Assembly: GCA_000703065.1 (NCBI GenBank)
Contig: JNLK01000001.1
Coordinates: forward strand, 2,440,001 to 2,504,000
DNA: 64,000 bases
Reading direction: 5' to 3'
From: Lachnospiraceae bacterium AC2029
Lineage (GTDB): Bacteria > Bacillota > Clostridia > Lachnospirales > Lachnospiraceae
Made by a program: the position numbers and the translations under genes. Shown piece after piece: positions 42,246 through 50,548 of the stretch. Within the stretch, counting starts at the first letter, position 1. The number at the start of each line of letters is the position of its first letter. A model generated the notes under the pieces. That model did not search any database, was not told the DNA's origin, and was given only the letters and a program-made list of their open reading frames with translations.

Positions 42246-43180
42246 TGGCGAGATATCTGGGTAAAAGAATTATCATATCCATCATCACCCTCTTCGTGAT
42301 CCTGCTGGTTCTGTTCCTGCTTCTGCAGTTCATGCCGGGTTCACCCTTCAATGACCAGAAGCTGGCTCCTGAACAGGTGGAGGCGTTAAAGACAAAATAC
42401 GGTCTGGACAAACCCGTCATCATTCAGTTCTTCCGATATGTGGGGAATATGATGAAGGGCGATCTGGGCGTCAGCTATAACCTGTCGGCGAACACACCCA
42501 TCACGGAACTGCTGGCAAGCAGGTTCCCGGTGACCATCAAGATCGGCTTCTTCAGTATGCTGTTCGGAACCCTTGCAGGACTTCTTCTCGGATTCCTTAC
42601 CGCATTCTTTAAGAGCCGGATCATGCGGTTCTTCTATCATTTTCTTACATTGCTGGGAATCGCGGTTCCATCCTATCTGTTTGCGATGTTTTTCTCGTAT
42701 TTCCTTGGATACAAGGGAGACGTGTTCCCGCTGCTGTATGACTTCCGATCACCCGTATCCTCTTCGGTGATGCCGGTCATGGCACTCAGCCTTTCCGTTA
42801 TGGCTATCGTTGCGAGGTTTGCCAAGGCGGAGGCAAGTGATGTAATGAAGTCCGACTATGTGCTTCTGGCCAGATGTCAGGGACTTAGTAACACAAGCAT
42901 TATCATGAGGTATATCCTGAAGAACTCCCTGATGCCGGTCATCACGGTTATGGCGGGACTTCTGGTGGGCCTTCTTACGGGATCCCTCGTTATCGAGCAG
43001 ATGTTTTCCATTCCGGGTGTTGGTGCATTGCTTACCAATGCCATCAGCTCCAATGATTACAGCGTCGTGATCGCGCTGAGCTTCGTGTATTCCGCGCTGT
43101 ATATTGTAGTGATGCTGATCCTGGATATTTTATACTGTGTGCTGGATCCGAGAGTTCGTCTCGGCGGCGCACCGGAGTAA
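42245..43180 (+). CDS. oppB: Opp-type ABC transporter permease (OppB-like)
   Basis: 311 residues, six membrane helices. It starts MARYLGKRIIISIITLFVI, carries FMPGSPF in the first loop and the EAA-type coupling stretch DVMKSDYVLLARCQGLSNTSIIMRYILKNSLMP. The ATG shares one base with the oppA stop; AAGGAGG is seven bases upstream. It forms the channel with OppC. Confidence 0.94.
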   Translation: MARYLGKRIIISIITLFVILLVLFLLLQFMPGSPFNDQKLAPEQVEALKTKYGLDKPVIIQFFRYVGNMMKGDLGVSYNLSANTPITELLASRFPVTIKIGFFSMLFGTLAGLLLGFLTAFFKSRIMRFFYHFLTLLGIAVPSYLFAMFFSYFLGYKGDVFPLLYDFRSPVSSSVMPVMALSLSVMAIVARFAKAEASDVMKSDYVLLARCQGLSNTSIIMRYILKNSLMPVITVMAGLLVGLLTGSLVIEQMFSIPGVGALLTNAISSNDYSVVIALSFVYSALYIVVMLILDILYCVLDPRVRLGGAPE

Positions 43181-43193
43181 GGGGGGTGAGATT

Positions 43194-44234
43194 ATGGCAA
43201 AGACAGTAGCTGCAGCTGAAACAGCAAATGCATATACCCCTGTGGATGAGGACTTTGTCCTGGTTCCCGCGTCCGAGAAGAAGGAAGAAGCGGCAGAAGC
43301 GGTGACAGGCGTGAGACATGAGACCCTGAAGCGTTTCTTCGCCCAGAAGTCCGCGGTTGCGGGCGTGGTGATCCTGGGGATTCTGATCCTGCTCAGTCTG
43401 ATCGGACCGCACATCTCCGGACATTCCTACGACGAGCAGAATCTGGAACAGGCAAATATGGCGCCGAGAGCTCCGGGGATCTCCGCTATCGGAATCCTGG
43501 ACGGTTCGGAAAATGTACCGAAGACCAGCGGAACCGTGAGTGAGAACAAATATGAAGAGCAGGGCCTTGACGATACCTATTACTTCTTCGGAACGGACAA
43601 TCTGGGAAGAGATCTTTTTGCCCGCTGCTTCATGGGACTTCGAATCTCCATGGTGATCGCCCTGATCGCAACTCTGATCAATCTGATCATCGGTATGAAT
43701 TATGGAGTGATCTCAGGGTACTTCGGTGGCATGACGGATATCCTGATGCAGAGAGTCATCGATGTCATAGGAAGTATTCCGACCCTTGTAGTGGTGACGC
43801 TCCTCATGCTGATCCTGGAACCCGGCATGGGTTCCATCATCCTGGCCCTGATGCTGACGGGCTGGGTGGAAATGAGCCGTATCTCCCGGGCTGAGGTAAT
43901 GAAGGTCAAGGAACTGGAATATGTACAGGCAGCGCGTACCATGGGAGCGGGACATTTTCATATCATATTCCGGGATATCGTTCCGAACATCGTAGGAAAG
44001 CTGGTGACCCAGATCATGCTGAGCATCCCGGCGGCGGTATTCCTGGAGGCGTTCCTCAGCTTCGTGGGAATCGGCATGCCGGCAGGCTCCTGTTCTCTGG
44101 GAACCCTGCTTCTGGACGGATTCAACAATGCCATGCTGCATCCCTATAAGCTGCTCCCGCCGGCCATCATTATGGTGCTCTTAATGGTGGGATGCCACCT
44201 TGTAGCCGAAGGCATGAAGAACGCTACGGAGTAG
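43194..44234 (+). CDS. oppC: Opp-type ABC transporter permease (OppC-like)
   Basis: 346 residues from ATG 43194 (GGGGGGTGAG upstream). A long Ala/Glu-rich cytoplasmic N-terminus precedes RFFAQKSAVAGVVIL and the helices. Motifs: YYFFGTDNLGRDLFARCFMGLRIS and the EAA loop EVMKVKELEYVQAARTMGAGHFHIIFRDIVPNI (given here in parts, typical of OppC/DppC). It is the last gene of the operon, followed by a strong hairpin. Confidence 0.93.
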   Translation: MAKTVAAAETANAYTPVDEDFVLVPASEKKEEAAEAVTGVRHETLKRFFAQKSAVAGVVILGILILLSLIGPHISGHSYDEQNLEQANMAPRAPGISAIGILDGSENVPKTSGTVSENKYEEQGLDDTYYFFGTDNLGRDLFARCFMGLRISMVIALIATLINLIIGMNYGVISGYFGGMTDILMQRVIDVIGSIPTLVVVTLLMLILEPGMGSIILALMLTGWVEMSRISRAEVMKVKELEYVQAARTMGAGHFHIIFRDIVPNIVGKLVTQIMLSIPAAVFLEAFLSFVGIGMPAGSCSLGTLLLDGFNNAMLHPYKLLPPAIIMVLLMVGCHLVAEGMKNATE

Positions 44235-44265
44235 GAACGAAAAAACCATCAGGTTTTTTCGTTCC
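44234..44265 (+). terminator. Terminator after oppC
   Basis: A 14-base perfect stem: GGAACGAAAAAACC (44234-44247), loop ATCA, GGTTTTTTCGTTCC (44252-44265). The T-run lies inside the arm. Confidence 0.75.
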
Positions 44266-44273
44266 GTATAGCC

Positions 44274-44335
44274 CACACGCCAACGGCGTGTGCCCCGCGA
44301 AGCGGGGGATGCACACGGCTACCGAAGCCGTGTGC
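44274..44335. repeat. Cluster of three perfect hairpins
   Basis: CACACGCC-AAC-GGCGTGTG (44274-44292), CCCCGC-GAA-GCGGGG (44293-44307) and GCACACGGCT-ACCGA-AGCCGTGTGC (44311-44335) stand in a row before the GH43 gene. Confidence 0.85.
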
Positions 44336-44369
44336 AGAGGCCGCAAAAATCATCAGGAGATTAACTAAT

Positions 44370-45944
44370 ATGGAAGAAGGAAAAAAGAAGCAAGTCTATA
44401 ACCCGTATCTCCCCTTACACGAATACATTCCCGACGGGGAGCCCCATGTCTTCGGGGATCGGGTATATGTTTTCGGTTCGCATGACAAGGAGGGTGGAAC
44501 TACCTTCTGCATGCTGGACTATGTGACCTGGTCCGCTCCGGTGGATGACCTGACGGACTGGCGTTATGAAGGCGTGATCTATAAGGCGTCCCAGGATCCG
44601 CAGTACGGATCGGAGACTCCCTGGTTCAATCATGTGGAGGAGAATACTGCAGCCTCCGCGAAGCGTGACACGGTGGATCATCTGCAGTATATGTATGCAC
44701 CGGATGTTACGGAGGGACCGGACGGCAGATACTATCTCTACTATGCCATGGGCGGTGATTACGGCGTGGGCGGTTACACCTGCCCCATCAGCGTGGCGGT
44801 GGCCGACGGCCCGGCGGGCCCCTATGAATTCCTGGGGTTTGTACAGTATCCGGATGGTACGCCTATGAAGCGGTATGTCTGTTTTGATCCTGCGGTTCTG
44901 AATGACGGAGGGACCGTGCGTCTTTACTACGGAACCCAGTACGATTTTGAGGAACGTCCTGATTTTGAGGAGAATCCGGAATACATGCGGCAGGAGGTGG
45001 GAATGTTCGGCCGGACTGCCGAGGAGATCCGAAGCTATCCGGACTCCATCATGGGGCCCGTTACCGTGACACTGAAGCCGGACATGCTGACCATTGCGGA
45101 TGAGCCGAGGCATATCATTCCCTACAGGGTGAAGGGCACATCCTTCGAGGAGCATCCCTTCTTTGAGGCGTCTTCCATGCGGAAGGTGGGAGAGAAGTAT
45201 TATTTCGTATACTCCTCCATGCAGAACCATGAACTCTGCTATGCCACCAGCGATCACCCGGACAGGGATTTCACCTTCGGCGGCACCATCGTTTCCAACG
45301 GAGATGTGGGCTATAAAGGCAGGGCATCGGAGAACCGGCTGAACATGACCGGAACGACCCACGGCAGTATCGTGGAGATCAACGGACAGTGGTATGTGTT
45401 CTATCATCGTCTGACTCATAAATCGGATTACAGCAGGCAGGCCTGTGCGGAGAAGATCGAGATCCTTCCGGACGGTTCCATTCCCCAGGTGGAGATCACC
45501 AGCTGCGGTCTGAATTCGGGACCGCTTGCGGGACGGGGAGAGTATCCCGCCGCCATCTGCTGCAATCTGACAAACGGACATATGCCCCACGGGTCAAACA
45601 GGATCTATGATTTCTCCTTCCCGAATGTGAATCACAGAACCGTGGGAGAAAAGACGGAGCGTTTCGTCAGCGAGATCTGCGACGGTACGCTGATCGGATA
45701 TAAATATTTCGAATTTGAAGGCGTGTCGAGGCTTCGGCTTACGGCTGCTTCGGAAAGCGGCGGATCCTTTGAGGTAAGAATCTCCCCGGAAGGACCGACA
45801 GTCGGAGAACTCCTTCTCTCCCCGACGGAGGGACAGTGGAAGTCCTTTGAAGGTACGGTGGAGATACCGGACGGGATCCACGGGCTGTTCCTTACCTTCC
45901 ATGGCGAAGGAACGGCAGAACTGCTCTTTTTCGAGTTCATCTGA
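44370..45944 (+). CDS. Family 43 glycoside hydrolase
   Basis: 524 residues without a signal peptide, so it should act in the cytoplasm. The five-bladed propeller covers about 1-330: the base Asp in HEYIPDGEPHVF, the pKa-modulating Asp in MYAPDVTEGPDGRYYLYYAM and the likely acid Glu in HPFFEASSMRKVGEKYYFVYSS. A C-terminal beta-sandwich (about 395-524) resembles a carbohydrate-binding module. GH43 enzymes are mainly arabinofuranosidases and xylosidases. Its place after the opp transporter suggests, but does not prove, that imported oligosaccharides are its substrates. A GGAG lies upstream. Confidence 0.88.
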   Translation: MEEGKKKQVYNPYLPLHEYIPDGEPHVFGDRVYVFGSHDKEGGTTFCMLDYVTWSAPVDDLTDWRYEGVIYKASQDPQYGSETPWFNHVEENTAASAKRDTVDHLQYMYAPDVTEGPDGRYYLYYAMGGDYGVGGYTCPISVAVADGPAGPYEFLGFVQYPDGTPMKRYVCFDPAVLNDGGTVRLYYGTQYDFEERPDFEENPEYMRQEVGMFGRTAEEIRSYPDSIMGPVTVTLKPDMLTIADEPRHIIPYRVKGTSFEEHPFFEASSMRKVGEKYYFVYSSMQNHELCYATSDHPDRDFTFGGTIVSNGDVGYKGRASENRLNMTGTTHGSIVEINGQWYVFYHRLTHKSDYSRQACAEKIEILPDGSIPQVEITSCGLNSGPLAGRGEYPAAICCNLTNGHMPHGSNRIYDFSFPNVNHRTVGEKTERFVSEICDGTLIGYKYFEFEGVSRLRLTAASESGGSFEVRISPEGPTVGELLLSPTEGQWKSFEGTVEIPDGIHGLFLTFHGEGTAELLFFEFI

Positions 45945-45988
45945 GGAGATAAATCGGAAGCGGTAAGAAGAGCTTCGGAGGTCAGGAA

Positions 45989-48900
45989 ATGAAAAATGCA
46001 GTAAAAAAAGCGGATATTGTCATCATACTGTGTCTGGTAATCGTGTTCGGTACGATCATTTTCATGAATACCAGGCTTATCAACAATATGATGCTGGATC
46101 AGATTGAGAAGTCCAGTCAGAACCGTCTGGAGATCATTCGAAGTGAATATGAGAATGCCTCCCTGGAGGTGGAGCAGGCGCTTCTCAAGCTTGTGTATGG
46201 CGCACAGGAGATGAAGTATAAGGGGATGAGCCGGGAGGATATGGAGCTCTTTATCCGAAGTTCAGGGGAAGAGCTGATCAACCTCAGCGGTGGTGCTGTT
46301 CTGAGAGTCAGTGCTGTGGGACCTGACTGGCAGATCCTGACGGAGGACAGTATACCGTCGGGCTATCATCCTCAGGAAGAGGAATGGTATGTCGGTGCGC
46401 TGTCGATGCCCGGAGAGCTCTACTTTGCGGCACCCTACTATGACGTATTCACAGGGGACCGCTGTTTTACGGTGTCAATGGCTCTGGATGACGGACAGAC
46501 CGCGATCGGAATGGACATCACCCTGGAAGGGATCCAGGAGTATATTGAGAGAATGTCCGGTGATGAGCATAGTACGGCGCTGATCATTACGGATGACGGG
46601 ATCATCGTGGGCTCCACGGATATGGATGATGCCGGAGAGACGGTATCGGAGGCAATGCCGGAGTATGCTGCGGTGCTTTCCAAGATCCTTCAGTCTTCTG
46701 AAAAGACAAATTACTATGATGTAAATGTGGCAGGAGAGGACGTGACAGCCTTTTACTCCGTCATGAGAAACGGATGGTATATGGCGCTCTTCCTGGATGA
46801 TGAAAGCCTGTACGGGGACGCCATTACGCAGCGATGGGTTAATATCATCGTGAATATACTCCTGCTGCTTCTCATCGTAGTATCATTTATCGCCAGTGCG
46901 AGGAACCGGATCAAGGCACAGGAGGCTCTGCGGAGCAGGGAAGCCTTCATCGGTCAGATTCTGGGGAATCTGCATGAACCGTTGGGCAGGATCCTTCGTC
47001 TCAGTGACATGGAACGCTTCAACAATTCCAATGACATCAAGGCGGATATGGCGGATATCAAGGCCTCCAGTCTGGAACTGAAGGAAATGATGGATAACCT
47101 CCGGTCGTACTCCACCATCGTGTCGGATGCGGCCGTGAACTCTCACGCGAGACAGAAGAAACGTCATGAGCTGGCGCGTTCCATCAAGATCTTCCGAAAT
47201 GTGATCATCGTGCTCCTGATCCTGGTTTCGGGCATAAGTATGTATTTCTATATCCATAACCGGAACAGTGCGGTACGTGAAAGTGTTATGACAGACCTTG
47301 AGAAGGCGGATTCGGAGCTCAATCAGTGGCTGGCAAGCCAGCATACGGCTATCACGATGTTTACGGATGTTCTTACAGCACAGCCGGAGATTTTGGATGA
47401 TTATGAAGGAGCAGTGAAATGGCTGGACAGCATGTCGAAGAACTATGCATATTTCTCTGTGTGCTATGTGGCTAATCCGGATTCTGAGAATAGTATCATC
47501 ATGAATACCGGATGGAAACCGGAAGATGATTTTGATTTTACCCAGCGTGACTGGTATATCAATGCGATAGAAGCCGAGGGGATTCAGGTGATCAGCGAGC
47601 CTTATATTGAAGCAACCGAGGGTGAGTACTGTATTACGATCTCCCAGGCAATGTATGACAAGTTCGGCAGATTTATCGGCGTCTTCGGCATGGACATCTA
47701 TCTGGATAAGCTGATAGAGATCTTCCAGAATGAAGTGTTCGATGACCAGTATTCATTCCTTGTGGACAGCTACGGTAGTATTCTGAATCACCCGAATCCG
47801 GATTATCAGATGACGGATGACCGTCAGGTGAAGATCACCGATACGCCTTATGCAGGCGTCTATCTGGAGGCAGGAAACGGGGGAACCAGCCAGATACGGA
47901 ATATCAAGGATTATAATAACGAGAAGAGTCTCTGTGTATGTAAGGGAGACAGCCTTACCGGCTTCTCCATGGTTGTTGTAGGCAACTGGTGGATGATGTA
48001 TAAGGAGATCATCGTTTACTGTGCCCTGTATATTTTCTTTGTGGGTTCCGGTATCGTTACCGTTATCATCCTTCTGAACCGGGTAATCCGGTCCCAGGCG
48101 GACATGAACCAGGAATTGGCGATCACTGCAGATCGTGCCATGGCAGCAGGCCAGGCCAAGTCCGATTTCCTGGCGCAGATGAGCCATGAGATCAGGACCC
48201 CCATCAATGCGGTGATCGGTATGGATGAAATGATCCTCCGTGAGAGCGGGGATCCGGAGATCCGGGAGTATGCGGAGAATATCAAGAGTGCCAGCCAGAC
48301 GCTGCTGTCCCTGATCAACGGAATTCTGGACTTCTCCAAGATCGAAAGCGGAAAGATGGAGATCATCCGTGTGCGATATGAAACTCAGGATCTTCTGGAC
48401 AGTCTGGTAAATATGATCTCCGACCGGACGGAGAAGAAGGGACTGAATCTGATCCTGGATATCGATCCCAAACTTCCGAGGACCATGTTCGGTGATGATG
48501 TTCGGATCCGCCAGGTTATCACAAACCTTCTGACCAATGCGGTCAAGTACACTCCGAAGGGAGATGTCACTCTGTCCGTCCATGGCGAGAAGGGTGAAGG
48601 AGATGACTATATCCTGAAGGTTGCCGTGAAGGATACCGGAATCGGTATCAAGGCAGAGGATAAGGAGAAGCTCTTCCTGTCCTTCCAGCGACTGGATGAA
48701 GAGAGAAACAGAAATATCGAGGGAACCGGACTTGGTATGTCCATCGTTCAGGGTCTGCTGGGTATGATGGACAGCAAGCTTGAGGTGGAAAGTGAATACG
48801 GAAAGGGCTCCACATTTGCCTTCAGTCTGGTCCAGAAGGTGATCGATGCGGAGGAGATCGGCGAATACTCGAGCCTGTCCGTAAGAGACCGTGCGACACC

Positions 48901-49891
48901 CGAAGCGCGGAAGGATCTGTCACTTGCGGGAGCAAGGATCCTCGTGGTGGATGATAACGACATGAACCTGAAGGTGGCGAGGGGGCTTCTGAAACGCTAT
49001 GAAGTCGTACCGGAGCTTTGCGACAGCGGACGGAAGAGTCTGGATCTTGTAAAGGAGAAACAGTACGACCTGATCCTGATGGACCATATGATGCCGGGAA
49101 TGGACGGTGTGGAGGTCCTGAAGGAGATCCGGAAGCAGAATCTGGTTCCGGAGGAGGTTCCCATCATAGCCCTTACGGCAAATGCCATCGTGGGGGCAAG
49201 GGAAGAGTACCTTTCCTACGGCTTCAAGGATTATCTGTCCAAGCCTATTGATACTCTGCAGCTGGAGGATATGCTGATCCGGTATCTTCCGAAAGAACTG
49301 ATCAAGGAGAAGGAGGCGAAGCCTCAGGAACCGAAGAATGATGTAAAGCCGGAGGAGAAGGCTTCTGAAGAGAGAGGCGTGACGAATGCGGCTGCGACCG
49401 AGGCTGCGGCTGCGCCGGGCGCACCTGCATCAGCTGCCGGTGCCGAAGGAAAAGAAAATGAAGTTGAAGCGGGCGCTCCGGCCGCAGATACAGCCGGCGC
49501 GGGAGCAGATGCTTCTGCTGATGACGGAGGAACCTTCGTGGACCGCCTGGCAAAGGCCGGCTTCAATATCGAAGAAGCGCATTCCTTTACGATGGATGAC
49601 GATGAATTCTATCTTGAACTGCTGGAAACCTATATCAACGGGATAGAGGAGAAGGAAGGCGGTATCCGGAAATCCTATGAGGAGAAGGACTGGAAGAATT
49701 ACCAGGTGCTTGTTCATGGTCTGAAGAGCTCTTCCCGCACCATAGGTGCGGATCATCTGGCGGATCTGGCCCTGGCACAGGAGATGGCATCGAAGGAACA
49801 GGATGTGGAGAAGATTGATGCCGGTCTGGAGGAACTTCTTACAACCTACCATGAGATCACGGAGGTCATTCGGAATGCCATCGGGAAATGA
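45989..49891 (+). CDS. Hybrid sensor histidine kinase with two Cache sensors, HisKA-HATPase-REC-Hpt
   Basis: 1300 residues. Order: helix (9-29), extracellular Cache domain (about 35-280), helix (288-308), a cytoplasmic DHp-like segment with LHEPLG (His329), helix (about 410-432), second Cache domain (about 445-660), helix (668-695), HisKA with SHEIRTP (His733), HATPase with NLLTNAVKYTP and GTGLGMSI, a receiver with LMDHMMPG (Asp1032), an Ala/Pro/Glu-rich linker, and an Hpt domain with VHGLKSSSR (His1243). All phosphorelay residues of the C-terminal half are intact. No output regulator is next to it. It starts 44 bases after the GH43 gene, so a link to carbohydrate sensing is possible. Confidence 0.92.
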   Translation: MKNAVKKADIVIILCLVIVFGTIIFMNTRLINNMMLDQIEKSSQNRLEIIRSEYENASLEVEQALLKLVYGAQEMKYKGMSREDMELFIRSSGEELINLSGGAVLRVSAVGPDWQILTEDSIPSGYHPQEEEWYVGALSMPGELYFAAPYYDVFTGDRCFTVSMALDDGQTAIGMDITLEGIQEYIERMSGDEHSTALIITDDGIIVGSTDMDDAGETVSEAMPEYAAVLSKILQSSEKTNYYDVNVAGEDVTAFYSVMRNGWYMALFLDDESLYGDAITQRWVNIIVNILLLLLIVVSFIASARNRIKAQEALRSREAFIGQILGNLHEPLGRILRLSDMERFNNSNDIKADMADIKASSLELKEMMDNLRSYSTIVSDAAVNSHARQKKRHELARSIKIFRNVIIVLLILVSGISMYFYIHNRNSAVRESVMTDLEKADSELNQWLASQHTAITMFTDVLTAQPEILDDYEGAVKWLDSMSKNYAYFSVCYVANPDSENSIIMNTGWKPEDDFDFTQRDWYINAIEAEGIQVISEPYIEATEGEYCITISQAMYDKFGRFIGVFGMDIYLDKLIEIFQNEVFDDQYSFLVDSYGSILNHPNPDYQMTDDRQVKITDTPYAGVYLEAGNGGTSQIRNIKDYNNEKSLCVCKGDSLTGFSMVVVGNWWMMYKEIIVYCALYIFFVGSGIVTVIILLNRVIRSQADMNQELAITADRAMAAGQAKSDFLAQMSHEIRTPINAVIGMDEMILRESGDPEIREYAENIKSASQTLLSLINGILDFSKIESGKMEIIRVRYETQDLLDSLVNMISDRTEKKGLNLILDIDPKLPRTMFGDDVRIRQVITNLLTNAVKYTPKGDVTLSVHGEKGEGDDYILKVAVKDTGIGIKAEDKEKLFLSFQRLDEERNRNIEGTGLGMSIVQGLLGMMDSKLEVESEYGKGSTFAFSLVQKVIDAEEIGEYSSLSVRDRATPEARKDLSLAGARILVVDDNDMNLKVARGLLKRYEVVPELCDSGRKSLDLVKEKQYDLILMDHMMPGMDGVEVLKEIRKQNLVPEEVPIIALTANAIVGAREEYLSYGFKDYLSKPIDTLQLEDMLIRYLPKELIKEKEAKPQEPKNDVKPEEKASEERGVTNAAATEAAAAPGAPASAAGAEGKENEVEAGAPAADTAGAGADASADDGGTFVDRLAKAGFNIEEAHSFTMDDDEFYLELLETYINGIEEKEGGIRKSYEEKDWKNYQVLVHGLKSSSRTIGADHLADLALAQEMASKEQDVEKIDAGLEELLTTYHEITEVIRNAIGK

Positions 49892-49950
49892 CACCCGGTG
49901 CCGACTCCGGGAGGATCATAACCGTTCAAACCATATCTGCAAAACGTTGA

Positions 49951-49990
49951 AAGGACCGAATCCGGCATCAGCCGGTTCCGGCCCTTTTTC
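49951..49990 (+). terminator. Terminator after the hybrid kinase gene
   Basis: An imperfect 16-base stem around the loop ATCA (arms 49951-49966 and 49971-49986; three mismatches) runs into CCCTTTTTC. Confidence 0.75.
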
Positions 49991-50042
49991 TGTGTCATGT
50001 ATCTGGTGTTTCTCGATGTCTTCTGATCAGCGGTCCGGTCTG

Positions 50043-50306
50043 TCATTTTCCGGACGATGCTTCGGGTGGCTTTTTCTTTCCGGTTTTCTTCGGGGGATAC
50101 GGTTTCTTCTCATCCGTCAGATCCAGAAGATAGTCCACGCTGGTGTTGTAAAAGCGGGCAATGGCAGTCAGGGTCTCGGCTGTGAGCCTGTGGTCCCCTT
50201 CTTCATAGTAGGAGTAGGTGCGCCGGTCCACATGGAGGACCTCTCCCATCTGGGTCTTTGTGAGATCGTGATCCTCTCGCAGATCCTGCAGTCTCTGGTA
50301 TTTCAT
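50043..50306 (-). CDS. Small XRE/Cro-C1 family regulator
   Basis: 87 residues on the minus strand. A complete HTH (about 5-62): LREDHDLTKTQMGEVLHVDRR, TYSYYEEGDHRL and AIARFYNTSVDYLLDLTD, followed by a basic Lys/Pro tail. Upstream on its strand GGGAGGAAAATGC precedes the ATG. Two identical-type palindromes at 50363 and 50404 lie 57-98 bases upstream and are its likely binding sites. It is divergent from purB, so it may regulate itself, purB, or both. Confidence 0.9.
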   Translation of the reverse strand: MKYQRLQDLREDHDLTKTQMGEVLHVDRRTYSYYEEGDHRLTAETLTAIARFYNTSVDYLLDLTDEKKPYPPKKTGKKKPPEASSGK

Positions 50307-50362
50307 GCATTTTCCTCCCTTGATGGTACTAAAGGATTATCTGACTATGCTTCATTATTGCA

Positions 50363-50404
50363 CGGAATGAATTGTTCCGCGGCGAAACGGAATAAAATGT
50401 TCCG
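50363..50404. promoter_or_regulatory. Twin palindromic operators between the XRE gene and purB
   Basis: CGGAATGAATTGTTCCG (50363-50379) and CGGAATAAAATGTTCCG (50388-50404) share arms CGGAA/TTCCG and lie 25 bases apart. Paired dyads in an XRE gene's upstream region are typical of autoregulated operators. Confidence 0.65.
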
Positions 50405-50487
50405 CATCGAAAAGGCTTTAGGACGGAAGATCATACGGATATAAACCAAACCGGAAAGATGGTATAGTCTATCCGGGGGTTTTGTGT

Positions 50488-50514
50488 TACAATGTTCCTG
50501 CGCTTTTCGCGCAG
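50488..50514 (+). promoter_or_regulatory. purB -10 element and 5' hairpin
   Basis: TACAAT at 50488-50493 (with only a weak TAGTCT 17 bases upstream) places the transcript start near 50500. The hairpin CTGCGC-TTTTC-GCGCAG at 50498-50514 would form the very 5' end. Confidence 0.5.
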
Positions 50515-50548
50515 TTACATATATTTATGATTAGGAAGGATGATCATC

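Noticed and set aside
44415-45590. A 391-codon minus-strand frame opposite the GH43 gene
   Set aside because: The GH43 catalytic residues are on the plus strand; the antisense has shadow composition.
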